Positions 1-6,325 of a DNA stretch of 6,325 bases are shown one piece after another (position 1 is the first letter of the stretch; every line of letters begins with the position of its first letter). The position numbers and the translations under genes were made by a program. A model generated the notes under the pieces. The model saw only the letters and a program-made list of their open reading frames with translations. It ran no database searches and was not told where the DNA came from. This DNA is from Cryomorphaceae bacterium (GTDB taxonomy: Bacteria; Bacteroidota; Bacteroidia; Flavobacteriales; Schleiferiaceae): NCBI GenBank assembly GCA_003455605.1, contig DMQR01000211.1:1-6325 (forward strand), written 5' to 3'.

Positions 1-75
1 AACAAGGTGCGCAGTTTGTTTGTAGCCAATGAAATAAAGGCGAAAACGAAGCTCTCTTTTAACAATCTGAAGTAG
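1..75 (+). CDS. 3' end of an unidentified upstream gene (partial)
   Basis: Frame 1 is open from the window edge for 24 codons and ends in TAG at 73-75. The other two forward frames close early, at bases 23-25 and 30-32. The readable tail is NKVRSLFVANEIKAKTKL followed by SFNNLK. It is lysine-rich and could be the soluble C-terminus of any protein; I do not recognise a family. It lies 114 bases before the purH start chosen here, in the same frame and on the same strand. The stretch is too short to exclude a chance open frame. Confidence 0.4.
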   Translation, partial: NKVRSLFVANEIKAKTKLSFNNLK

Positions 76-144
76 GTGCGCACAGGGGATCGGATTTCCC
101 TCAAAATTAGCGTATTTCATAGAGATTCTGCGGAGCGAAAACCT

Positions 145-152
145 TACTTTTG
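145..152 (+). promoter_or_regulatory. Putative Bacteroidota-type -7 promoter element for purH
   Basis: TACTTTTG matches the Bacteroidota sigma-A (RpoD) -7 consensus TAnnTTTG at every defined position. Transcription would start near base 157-160, leaving a leader of about 30 bases before the ATG at 190. No clean -33 TTG lies at the usual spacing; the nearest candidates are TTTC at 115-118 and TTC at 126-128, so the call rests on the -7 box alone. A start here would exclude the GTG at 76 as the purH start. I see no purine riboswitch or clear operator palindrome between 76 and 189. Confidence 0.45.
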
Positions 153-189
153 TCCTTTCTCAAATTTTCCACTTAAAACCCGCTGCTTC

Positions 190-1695
190 ATGCGTATCAA
201 AAACGCCTTGATTTCTGTTTTTCACAAGGACGGATTAGGTCCTATCGTCGATGCCCTTAATGCCATGGGAACAACCATTTATTCTACCGGTGGAACACAG
301 GCTTTTATTGAAGACCGCGGCATTTCGGTGGAACGCGTCGAGGATCTTACCTCTTATCCTTCTATCCTTGGAGGACGAGTGAAAACCCTTCATCCCAAAG
401 TCTTTGGAGGCATTTTAGCAAGAAGAGATCACGAAGGCGATCAAGCGCAAATGGGCGAATACGATATCCCATACATGGATTTGGTCATTGTGGACCTATA
501 TCCATTTGAAGCTACCGTTGCTTCTGGAGCATCAGAAAAGGATATTATTGAGAAAATCGATATCGGCGGTATTTCGTTGATTCGTGCGGCAGCAAAAAAC
601 TTTAAAGACTGCTGGATTATTTCCAACATGGGGCAATATGAAGATGCTCTTCAAGTGTTACAGTGTGACGAAGGTGCGACACTTGAAGTCCGTCGCAGAT
701 ATGCACTCGAGGCCTTTGACGAGAGTTCAAATTATGATACGGCCATCTACCGTTACTTCGCCGGGGACCGCCTCGATCTCAAAATCAGCGGACGCCAAAA
801 GCAAATCCTTCGCTACGGTGAAAACCCTCATCAGGAAGCAGCGTACTATGGAAATCTTGATGACGCACTGGAACAAATTCACGGCAAGGCATTAAGCTAC
901 AACAACCTACTTGATATTGATGCTACTGTGAACCTCATCCGGGAATTCAGCGAAACCACTATTGCGATTATCAAGCATAACAATGCTTGCGGGTTGGCCA
1001 CACGCCCTACGCTAGCACAGGCTTGGCACGACGCCCTAGCAGGTGATCCGGTAAGCGCCTTCGGTGGAGTTATTGCTGCAAACCGCGTTGTAGATAAAGC
1101 GACGGCCGAAAAGATGAATACCTTGTTCTTTGAAGTATTGATGGCACCTGGATATGATGAGGATGCTCTCGAGATCTTGAAGAGCAAAAAGAATAGAGTG
1201 CTACTAATCCTCAAGGATTATACAATCCCTGCATTCAATGTCCGTACAGTACTCAACGGCACCTTGGTTCAAGCCGGAGATACAAAGACGGAAACGAAAG
1301 CGAACATGGAAACGGTGACTAAAGTAGCGCCAACAGAAGAGCAGCTAGAAGACCTCGTATTCGCTGCAAAGATTTGTAAGCATACGAAGTCTAATACCAT
1401 TGTGCTTGCCAAAGACGGTCAATTGCTAGGCTCAGGAACGGGCCAAACCTCACGTGTTGATGCTTTGAACCAAGCGATAGAGAAAGCGCAGCGCTTTGGT
1501 TTTAGGCTTAAAGGAGCCGCTATGGCTTCTGATGCCTTCTTCCCATTTCCTGACTGTGTGGAGATCGCCGATAATGCTGGAATAACCTGTGTGATTCAGC
1601 CCGGAGGATCTATTCGCGACAAGGAAAGCATCGACTATTGTGATGCACACGGCATGACGATGGTTACTACAGGAATCCGTCATTTCAAACACTAA
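190..1695 (+). CDS. purH: Bifunctional AICAR formyltransferase / IMP cyclohydrolase (PurH)
   Basis: PurH is the cytosolic enzyme for the last two steps of de novo purine synthesis. It formylates AICAR with 10-formyl-tetrahydrofolate, then closes the ring to IMP. The N-terminal IMP cyclohydrolase domain (MGS-like fold) shows ALISVFHKDG at residues 6-15, STGGT at 32-36 and GGRVKTLHP at 61-69. The formyltransferase part shows RYGENPHQ (208-215), the catalytic Lys-His pair in KHNNACG (K262, H263), DPVSAFGG (286-293), GQTSRVD (418-424) and a C-terminal QPGGS...TGIRHFKH. The ATG at 190 gives 501 residues, near the family's usual 500-530, and begins MRIKNALISVF as homologues do. The frame stays open back to a GTG at 76, but those 38 residues are not PurH-like and span the promoter-like box. 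Asn-Ala replaces the Asn-Pro of the enterobacterial KHxNPCG motif, which I recall as normal in Bacteroidota. The gene appears intact, with no Shine-Dalgarno sequence. Confidence 0.96.
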   Translation: MRIKNALISVFHKDGLGPIVDALNAMGTTIYSTGGTQAFIEDRGISVERVEDLTSYPSILGGRVKTLHPKVFGGILARRDHEGDQAQMGEYDIPYMDLVIVDLYPFEATVASGASEKDIIEKIDIGGISLIRAAAKNFKDCWIISNMGQYEDALQVLQCDEGATLEVRRRYALEAFDESSNYDTAIYRYFAGDRLDLKISGRQKQILRYGENPHQEAAYYGNLDDALEQIHGKALSYNNLLDIDATVNLIREFSETTIAIIKHNNACGLATRPTLAQAWHDALAGDPVSAFGGVIAANRVVDKATAEKMNTLFFEVLMAPGYDEDALEILKSKKNRVLLILKDYTIPAFNVRTVLNGTLVQAGDTKTETKANMETVTKVAPTEEQLEDLVFAAKICKHTKSNTIVLAKDGQLLGSGTGQTSRVDALNQAIEKAQRFGFRLKGAAMASDAFFPFPDCVEIADNAGITCVIQPGGSIRDKESIDYCDAHGMTMVTTGIRHFKH

Positions 1696-1702
1696 TTTTT
1701 CT

Positions 1703-1710
1703 TACCTTGT
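1703..1710 (+). promoter_or_regulatory. Weak candidate -7 element ahead of mreB
   Basis: The 21-base purH-mreB gap is pyrimidine-rich and contains TACCTTGT, a partial match to TAnnTTTG with the last two positions wrong. If used, transcription would begin at or just before the mreB ATG (1717), giving a leaderless or nearly leaderless mRNA. No TTG -33 box is seen at the right distance inside the end of purH. The gap shows no hairpin terminator, so read-through from purH is equally or more likely. Confidence 0.2.
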
Positions 1711-1716
1711 TCTCCT

Positions 1717-2745
1717 ATGGGTTGGTTTAATTTCATGACAGAGGATATAGCTATTGACCTTGGTACGGCCAATACACTGATCACATACCAAGATAAGGTA
1801 GTAGTGGACTCCCCCTCTATTGTTGCTCAAGACCGTCGAACCGGTAAGGTTATTGCTGTCGGGCAAGAAGCTCGTCAAATGCACGGTAAAACGCACGAAA
1901 ACATCAAAACTATCCGTCCGTTGAAAGATGGGGTGATTGCGGATTTCGAGGCATCCGAATTCATGATTCGTGAATTGATTAAGGGAATACCAGAATTCAA
2001 AAAACGTCTTTTTCCTCCTAGCTTGCGTATGGTAATATGTATCCCTTCAGGTATTACCGAAGTTGAAAAGCGAGCGGTAAGAGATAGCGCAGAACGGGCT
2101 AATGCCAAGGAAGTCTACCTCATACATGAACCTATGGCTGCAGCTATCGGTATTGGGGTAAATGTACTTGAACCAAAGGGAAATATGATTATCGATATCG
2201 GCGGTGGTACTACCGAGATCGCAGTAATGGCCATGGGAGGTATCGTTTGTGATAAGAGTGTTAAGGTAGCCGGAGATGTCTTTACCAATGATATTGCACT
2301 CTACATGCGTTCACAGCACAACTTGTACGTGGGTGAAAGAACTGCAGAAAACATCAAGATCGCTGTTGGTGCCGCCATAGAAGATTTAGAAGATGCGCCT
2401 GAACCATATTCTGTTCAAGGACGTGATTTGCTTACAGGTAAGCCGAAACAAGTCCAAGTAGGTCACGAGGAGGTTAGTCGTGCCTTAGAGAAGAGTATTA
2501 CCAGAGTGGAAGATGCGGTAATGGAAGCATTGAGTAATACGCCGCCAGAATTGGCTGCGGATATTTACAACTCTGGTATCTATCTAGCGGGTGGAGGCTC
2601 CATGCTGCGCGGACTAGACAAGCGTATTTCTACAAAAACCGACCTTCCTGTATACGTTGCCGAAGATCCACTTCGTGCGGTAGTACGTGGAACGGGTATT
2701 GTATTGAAAAATCTCGAGCATTTCAAGACCATCCTACAGAGCTAA
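1717..2745 (+). CDS. mreB: Rod shape-determining protein MreB (bacterial actin)
   Basis: MreB is an actin-like ATPase that forms antiparallel filaments on the inner membrane face and positions the elongation complex. The actin-fold signatures are in order: phosphate-1 loop DLGTANT (residues 14-20), the HEPMAAAIG segment (137-145) with the probable catalytic Glu138, phosphate-2 loop DIGGGTTEIAV (from 160), and the adenosine motif YLAGGGSMLRGL (from 289). The hydrophobic first residues MGWFNFM fit the membrane-binding N-terminus of MreB. The ATG at 1717 is preferred over the in-frame ATG at 1735 because homologues begin MGxFxF before the first strand. The 342-residue length is typical. The gene starts 21 bases after purH without a Shine-Dalgarno sequence and ends 9 bases before mreC. 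DnaK-type relatives are excluded by length and by these motifs. Confidence 0.97.
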   Translation: MGWFNFMTEDIAIDLGTANTLITYQDKVVVDSPSIVAQDRRTGKVIAVGQEARQMHGKTHENIKTIRPLKDGVIADFEASEFMIRELIKGIPEFKKRLFPPSLRMVICIPSGITEVEKRAVRDSAERANAKEVYLIHEPMAAAIGIGVNVLEPKGNMIIDIGGGTTEIAVMAMGGIVCDKSVKVAGDVFTNDIALYMRSQHNLYVGERTAENIKIAVGAAIEDLEDAPEPYSVQGRDLLTGKPKQVQVGHEEVSRALEKSITRVEDAVMEALSNTPPELAADIYNSGIYLAGGGSMLRGLDKRISTKTDLPVYVAEDPLRAVVRGTGIVLKNLEHFKTILQS

Positions 2746-2754
2746 TAGAATACG

Positions 2755-3546
2755 ATGAGGCAACTGATACTTTTTCTTTCGAAGTATCGAAACACTTTGC
2801 TGCTCATTGTGTTGATTGGTCTTTCATTATTCAGGCACACCAAAAAAAATCCTGTAGCAGAGCATCGAATTAATTCCATGGGCTTTGGAACCATTGCTGG
2901 CATTCAAAATTCTTTGAATAGCTGGAAAGGATATTGGGCACTTAAATCTGTAAATGAAGAATTGGCAAGAGAAAATGCTGCACTTCGTGCAAGCATATAT
3001 GGAGGTAATAAGCCAGCCTTTCAAACGAACGAGGCCTATGATTACATTCCAGCTCAAGTCATAGAATACAGCTACAACAAGCGTAATAACTACATGCTAC
3101 TAAATGTTGGATCATTCGAAGGCATAAAGCCTGGTATGGGTGTCATTTCTGCACAAGGCTGGATTGGTACTGTAGTGGAGACCAGCAAAAACTTTAGCTC
3201 TATCATCCCTTTACTCCATTCCAAGGGAAGCATTGGCGCTCGGATTCCAGGTAAAGGATTGGGTGAACTTTATTGGGAAGGTAGTGATTACCGCAGCGCG
3301 GAACTTTTTGATGTGCAACGCGAACATCCCCCAATGTCTGGGGACACTGTATATAGCTTTACTCGGGCTAGTGTTGCTCCACCAGTGGTAGCAGGTTTAG
3401 TAGAAAGTGCTACGCAAAATCCCGAAGACCTCACCTGGATTGCTAAGGTGAACTTGAGTCATGACTTTGCAAATATGACTTGGGTTTATGTGTGTAGACT
3501 GCACCAGCAAGAATCTCTAGACTCACTAAACCATCCAACGTTATGA
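2755..3546 (+). CDS. mreC: Rod shape-determining protein MreC
   Basis: MreC is a bitopic inner-membrane protein whose periplasmic part binds and activates PBP2 in the elongation complex. Visible parts are a short basic N-terminus, one membrane segment at about residues 14-26, a coiled-coil-like stretch at about 63-80 (SVNEELARENAALRA), then the beta-rich periplasmic domain with AQVIEYS, LLNVGSFEGIKPGMGV (G123-V130) and GWIGTVVETS. At 263 residues it is near the normal size. The late motif is divergent: after GDTV (196-199) the sequence reads YSFTRASVAPPVVAG, where many MreC proteins have a TSG turn and a P-x-G-I-x-V-G stretch. mreC starts 9 bases after mreB, with AATAGAATACG ahead of the ATG and no clear ribosome binding site. 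Its TGA overlaps the mreD ATG. Family assignment is firm from domain order and context. Confidence 0.93.
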   Translation: MRQLILFLSKYRNTLLLIVLIGLSLFRHTKKNPVAEHRINSMGFGTIAGIQNSLNSWKGYWALKSVNEELARENAALRASIYGGNKPAFQTNEAYDYIPAQVIEYSYNKRNNYMLLNVGSFEGIKPGMGVISAQGWIGTVVETSKNFSSIIPLLHSKGSIGARIPGKGLGELYWEGSDYRSAELFDVQREHPPMSGDTVYSFTRASVAPPVVAGLVESATQNPEDLTWIAKVNLSHDFANMTWVYVCRLHQQESLDSLNHPTL

Positions 3547-4049
3547 ATTCATTGAGACTCTTGTTGGCCTCCATCGGCGTAGTGCTTTTTCAGTGGGCGT
3601 TCTTGCAAGGATTGCCTCTGAGTCAATACGGCAACCCTTATATATACATTTGGGTACTGATGTTATTACCTCAACCCATGAGCCGCCAACGCCAATTCCT
3701 TATTGCCTTCCTTTTAGGCAGTATTATGGATAGCTTCGAACAGAGTGGTGGTGCTCACAGTCTAGCTTGTCTCATGCTCATTTTGGCAAAACCTTCTCTA
3801 GAAAATGCCCTTCTTGGTTTTAGAAAACCTGAAGAAGATGAGGGATTAGCCTCTCTCCCATTGGGTGCATTCTTAACTACTGCCGGAATACTGGTGGTTT
3901 TGCACCATCTGTTTCTCTTTATCATGGAGAATTATGGCCTGCAGCATTTGGATACTGTGCTCATTCGCACCTTGGTCTCCTCCCTTATTACCCTGCTCCT
4001 ACTCGTCATACTTCACGGCTTAACCGCGAGACGATATGCGAAAAAATAA
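3543..4049 (+). CDS. mreD: Rod shape-determining protein MreD
   Basis: MreD is a small polytopic inner-membrane protein of the elongation complex that works with MreC. The 168-residue product is strongly hydrophobic, with about five to six likely membrane segments, including an N-terminal one (residues 3-23), YIYIWVLMLLP, FLIAFLLGSIMD, a long one in the middle of the C-terminal half and a final one before the basic tail ARRYAKK. QYGNPYIYIWVLMLLP and GSIMDSFEQSGGAHS (with D63 and H72) match the pattern I know from Bacteroidota MreD. The start ATG overlaps the mreC stop as ATGA, which fixes this start and suggests coupled translation. The last 14 bases overlap the PBP2 gene. MreD is poorly conserved in sequence, so the gene context carries part of the call. 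Confidence 0.9.
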   Translation: MNSLRLLLASIGVVLFQWAFLQGLPLSQYGNPYIYIWVLMLLPQPMSRQRQFLIAFLLGSIMDSFEQSGGAHSLACLMLILAKPSLENALLGFRKPEEDEGLASLPLGAFLTTAGILVVLHHLFLFIMENYGLQHLDTVLIRTLVSSLITLLLLVILHGLTARRYAKK

Positions 4050-5889
4050 TGTCTTCTACCTTGGATTAATCCTGATTTTGTTGGTCTTCTTGGTCCGATT
4101 ATTCCAAGTACAAATCCTTAATGACGATTATGCCGCGCGAGCTGAGCGTAATGCCACTGCTGCCGAGAAACTCTACGCTCCAAGAGGCTATATTTATGAC
4201 CGCAATGGGAAGTTGATGGTCGGGAACTCGCCCGCCTACGATTTGATGGTCAGTCCATATTTGATAGAAGAATTGGACACATTTGCACTATCCAATCTTC
4301 TGGGACTTGAGGACGCAGAAATCAAGGAGCGCCTGCTTGCAGCCAAGCGCTATAGCCATTTCCGCAGTAGCATGTTCATGAAAATGCTTTCCAAGAAGGA
4401 ATATACTAAAATCAATAGCGAGCTCAAAAGGTTCGCCGGTTTCCACGTGCAAAAACGCATACTTCGCTATTACCCGAAAAAGGGCGGCGCCAACGTTGTC
4501 GGCTTCATCGGCGAGGTGAATACAGATTACATCCGATCCTATCCAGAATACAGCATGGGAGATTTGGTCGGTAAAAGCGGCATCGACAAGAGCTATGAGC
4601 AGGCCTTGAAGGGCACACAAGGCAAACGATTTTATACTGTGGACCACCGCAATAGAAAATTGGGCAACTGGAAAGATGGCGCCTTTGACGAACTCCCAAC
4701 TCCTGGCGTCGACCTAGTCAGCAGCATCGACCTTGACCTGCAGCTCTATGGAGAAAAACTAATGCATGGCAAGCGCGGCTCCATCGTTGCCATCGAGCCA
4801 GAGAGCGGTGAGATTTTGGCTATGATTACCTCACCTAACTATGATCCCAACGATCTCGTAGGGCGCATTCGTAGTCAAAACTACACGGCCCTTTATTACG
4901 ACTCCATCAACAAACCATTGTTTGATCGAGGAATCTTGGCAGAATACCCTCCCGGCTCTCCCTTCAAACTTATCGGGGCCTTGGTAGGCCTGCAAGAAGG
5001 CGTAATTACTCCCCGCACAACCATGACCTGCTACGATGGCTTTCACTATGACGAACTCCATGTGACCTGCCACTGTAAAGGAGGATCGCTGGATTTAAAA
5101 AAGGCCATTTCGGAAAGCTGTAACAACTACTTCTGTTCTGTCTACCAACGCACCGTAGATAAAGGCGGTAATTCCCGAGAAGGACTTGAGCGCTGGAGCG
5201 AGCATGTGAAAAGCTTTGGATTAGGAAAATTCTTGGGAAATGACCTACCTACAGGTCGTCGCGGTAATATCCCTGATACCGCCTATTACGACAGATTCCT
5301 TGGCTATAAAGGTTGGAAAGGTGTAACCTCCGTGAGTAATGGTATAGGGCAAGGAGAATTGGTCGCGACTCCCATTCAAATGGCCAACATGGTTGCCGCC
5401 ATTGCCAATCGCGGATATTTCCATACCCCGCATATCATCAAGCGTATTGGCGATGAAAGATCCATAGATAGCAACTTCAACGTTCGTCGCCACACCACGG
5501 TTGATTCAATTCACTTCCCAGTAGTTGTAGACGGGATGTTCGAAGTATTCGAATATGGAACCGCAAGAGGCGCACGCATACCTCATATTACACAATGTGG
5601 TAAGACGGGAACAGCTCAAAATCCACACGGACAGGACCACAGTATTTTCGTGAGCTTTGCGCCGAAGGACAATCCTAAGATCGCACTAGCGGTCATCATC
5701 GAAAATGGGTATTGGGGATCGCGTTGGGCTGCACCTATTGCAAGTCTAATGACAGAAAAGTACCTCACTGATACCATTACGCGTCCTACCCTCGAACTTC
5801 GCATGATTGAAGGAAATCTTCATGACGAGTACAAGGCGCAACACAAAGCCATTTATGGCGAAGATTCCACCTACATTCCAAATTTCTAA
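4036..5889 (+). CDS. mrdA: Penicillin-binding protein 2, elongation transpeptidase
   Basis: This class B penicillin-binding protein cross-links peptidoglycan in the periplasm as the partner of RodA; beta-lactams acylate its active serine. One N-terminal membrane anchor lies at about residues 6-23. It is followed by the PBP dimerisation region with PRGYIYDRNGKL (49-60) and GKSGIDKSYEQALKGTQG. The transpeptidase domain has all three motifs: SPFK (S308 nucleophile, K311), SCN (361-363) and KTGT (523-526). The 617-residue length fits PBP2. The ATG at 4036 lies within the end of mreD (14-base overlap) and gives a proper anchor of the form MRKxxxF. FtsI is less likely because of the operon and the YPPGSPFKLI pattern. 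A Cys/His-rich stretch between SPFK and SCN (C332, H337, H342, C345, H346, C347) may be a metal site. The stop TAA shares one base with the rodA ATG. Confidence 0.95.
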   Translation: MRKNNVFYLGLILILLVFLVRLFQVQILNDDYAARAERNATAAEKLYAPRGYIYDRNGKLMVGNSPAYDLMVSPYLIEELDTFALSNLLGLEDAEIKERLLAAKRYSHFRSSMFMKMLSKKEYTKINSELKRFAGFHVQKRILRYYPKKGGANVVGFIGEVNTDYIRSYPEYSMGDLVGKSGIDKSYEQALKGTQGKRFYTVDHRNRKLGNWKDGAFDELPTPGVDLVSSIDLDLQLYGEKLMHGKRGSIVAIEPESGEILAMITSPNYDPNDLVGRIRSQNYTALYYDSINKPLFDRGILAEYPPGSPFKLIGALVGLQEGVITPRTTMTCYDGFHYDELHVTCHCKGGSLDLKKAISESCNNYFCSVYQRTVDKGGNSREGLERWSEHVKSFGLGKFLGNDLPTGRRGNIPDTAYYDRFLGYKGWKGVTSVSNGIGQGELVATPIQMANMVAAIANRGYFHTPHIIKRIGDERSIDSNFNVRRHTTVDSIHFPVVVDGMFEVFEYGTARGARIPHITQCGKTGTAQNPHGQDHSIFVSFAPKDNPKIALAVIIENGYWGSRWAAPIASLMTEKYLTDTITRPTLELRMIEGNLHDEYKAQHKAIYGEDSTYIPNF

Positions 5890-6325
5890 TGGCAAGAACA
5901 CGAAGTCGAAATAGAATTAAAGTGGATTGGGTCGTCGTACTAACCTATGCAGTACTGGTCTTTTGGGGGTGGATCTCCATCTACGCTGCCGTTTTCAACG
6001 AGGAGGCTGGAAACATTGTTAATCTCACACAGGAATATGGGAAGCAAGGCATGTTTATAGCCACAAGTTTAGCGATTATTGCGGCTATTTTGGTGTCCAA
6101 TTATCGCCTGTGGACAAACTTCGCCCCCCTATGGTATGCACTGACCATACTATTACTCATCGGAGTACTACTCGTTGGGAAAAAAATAGGCGGTGCCCGA
6201 AGTTGGTATGGCATAGGTGGATTTAGCTTGCAGCCCTCGGAATTGGCCAAGTTTGCTACTGCCCTCATGATGGGTTACTATCTTGCCTTACCGCGTACTA
6301 ACATAAAGAGCTGGCCCAATAGATT
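5889..6325 (+). CDS. rodA: Lipid II polymerase RodA (SEDS family), 5' part
   Basis: RodA is a polytopic inner-membrane glycosyltransferase of the SEDS family that polymerises lipid II in complex with PBP2. The window holds 145 codons plus two bases, about a third of the expected length. A basic N-terminus (MARTRSRNRIKVDW) precedes a first membrane segment at about residues 14-32. Further segments lie at about 55-70 and 82-97. The family signature follows: GARSW (102-106), then GGFSLQPSELAKF with QPSE at 115-118. The catalytic aspartate loop would lie beyond the window. The ATG overlaps the PBP2 stop as TAATG, which supports this start. FtsW, the division paralogue, is less likely given the PBP2 partner next door. 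The frame is intact as far as it can be read. Confidence 0.94.
   Translation, partial: MARTRSRNRIKVDWVVVLTYAVLVFWGWISIYAAVFNEEAGNIVNLTQEYGKQGMFIATSLAIIAAILVSNYRLWTNFAPLWYALTILLLIGVLLVGKKIGGARSWYGIGGFSLQPSELAKFATALMMGYYLALPRTNIKSWPNR

Larger units (their letters stand above)
190..6325 (+). other. Probable purH-mreBCD-mrdA-rodA operon
   Basis: Six same-strand genes follow with gaps of 21 and 9 bases, then overlaps of 4, 14 and 1 bases. No terminator-like hairpin with a T-run is visible between any pair. The mreB-to-rodA part encodes the core of the cell-elongation complex in one block, which would help keep the subunits in proportion. Whether purH is always co-transcribed, or mreB also has its own promoter, cannot be decided from the sequence. 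Confidence 0.75.

Noticed and set aside
84..101. Possible hairpin AGGG...CCCT after the upstream gene, as a terminator.
   Set aside because: Only four pairs with an eight-base or longer loop, and no T-run follows; too weak to call.
76..189. N-terminal extension of PurH from a GTG start (38 extra residues).
   Set aside because: The GTG directly follows an in-frame TAG, the added residues lack PurH homology apart from the short ISVFH echo, and a promoter-like box lies inside. The ATG at 190 gives the normal N-terminus.
556..570. A 15-base exact repeat, ATCGATATCGGCGGT, in purH and again at 2191-2205 in mreB.
   Set aside because: In both genes it encodes the conserved peptide IDIGG (PurH KIDIGGISL; MreB phosphate-2 loop IDIGGGTT), so shared motif and codon choice explain it better than a mobile or regulatory repeat.
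1735..1737. Alternative mreB start at the second in-frame ATG.
   Set aside because: It would remove the hydrophobic MGWFNF segment that matches the conserved membrane-binding N-terminus of MreB.
4288..4699. Open frames on the minus strand opposite PBP2.
   Set aside because: They lie fully within a well-supported conserved gene, have no recognisable motifs and look like shadows of its codon use; the same holds for the other minus-strand frames in the window.

Overview
The window looks like ordinary chromosomal core from a member of the Bacteroidota, probably Flavobacteriales or a close relative. The basis is the gene order purH-mreB-mreC-mreD-mrdA(PBP2)-rodA, the MreB start MGWFNFMTEDIAIDLGT, the PurH variant KHNNACGLA, a PBP2 with SPFK / SCN / KTG motifs, a promoter-like TACTTTTG matching the Bacteroidota -7 consensus TAnnTTTG, and the general lack of Shine-Dalgarno sequences. 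The order-level placement is an inference from remembered family features; no search was run.

Layout: bases 1-75 read as the last 24 codons and stop of an unidentified upstream gene. Bases 76-189 are a leader with a probable promoter. purH (190-1695) encodes the bifunctional enzyme for the last two steps of IMP synthesis. After a 21-base gap comes mreB (1717-2745), then mreC (2755-3546), mreD (3543-4049), the transpeptidase PBP2 (4036-5889) and the first third of rodA (5889-6325, cut by the window end). All genes are on the + strand. From mreC onward each gene overlaps the next by 4, 14 or 1 bases, as expected for one translationally coupled operon.

How they work together: MreB filaments on the inner face of the membrane, with MreC and MreD, organise the elongation complex (Rod complex). 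RodA polymerises lipid II into glycan strands and PBP2 cross-links them, giving side-wall growth and rod shape. PurH is a housekeeping purine enzyme. Its position ahead of the mre genes is a shared gene order, not evidence of a direct functional link.

I found no mobile element, CRISPR array, RNA gene or undescribed system. The points worth a second look are small: a PurH-like ISVFHRD echo in the leader upstream of the true purH start, a divergent C-terminal motif in MreC, a Cys/His cluster in PBP2 that may bind zinc, and a possible leaderless start at mreB.
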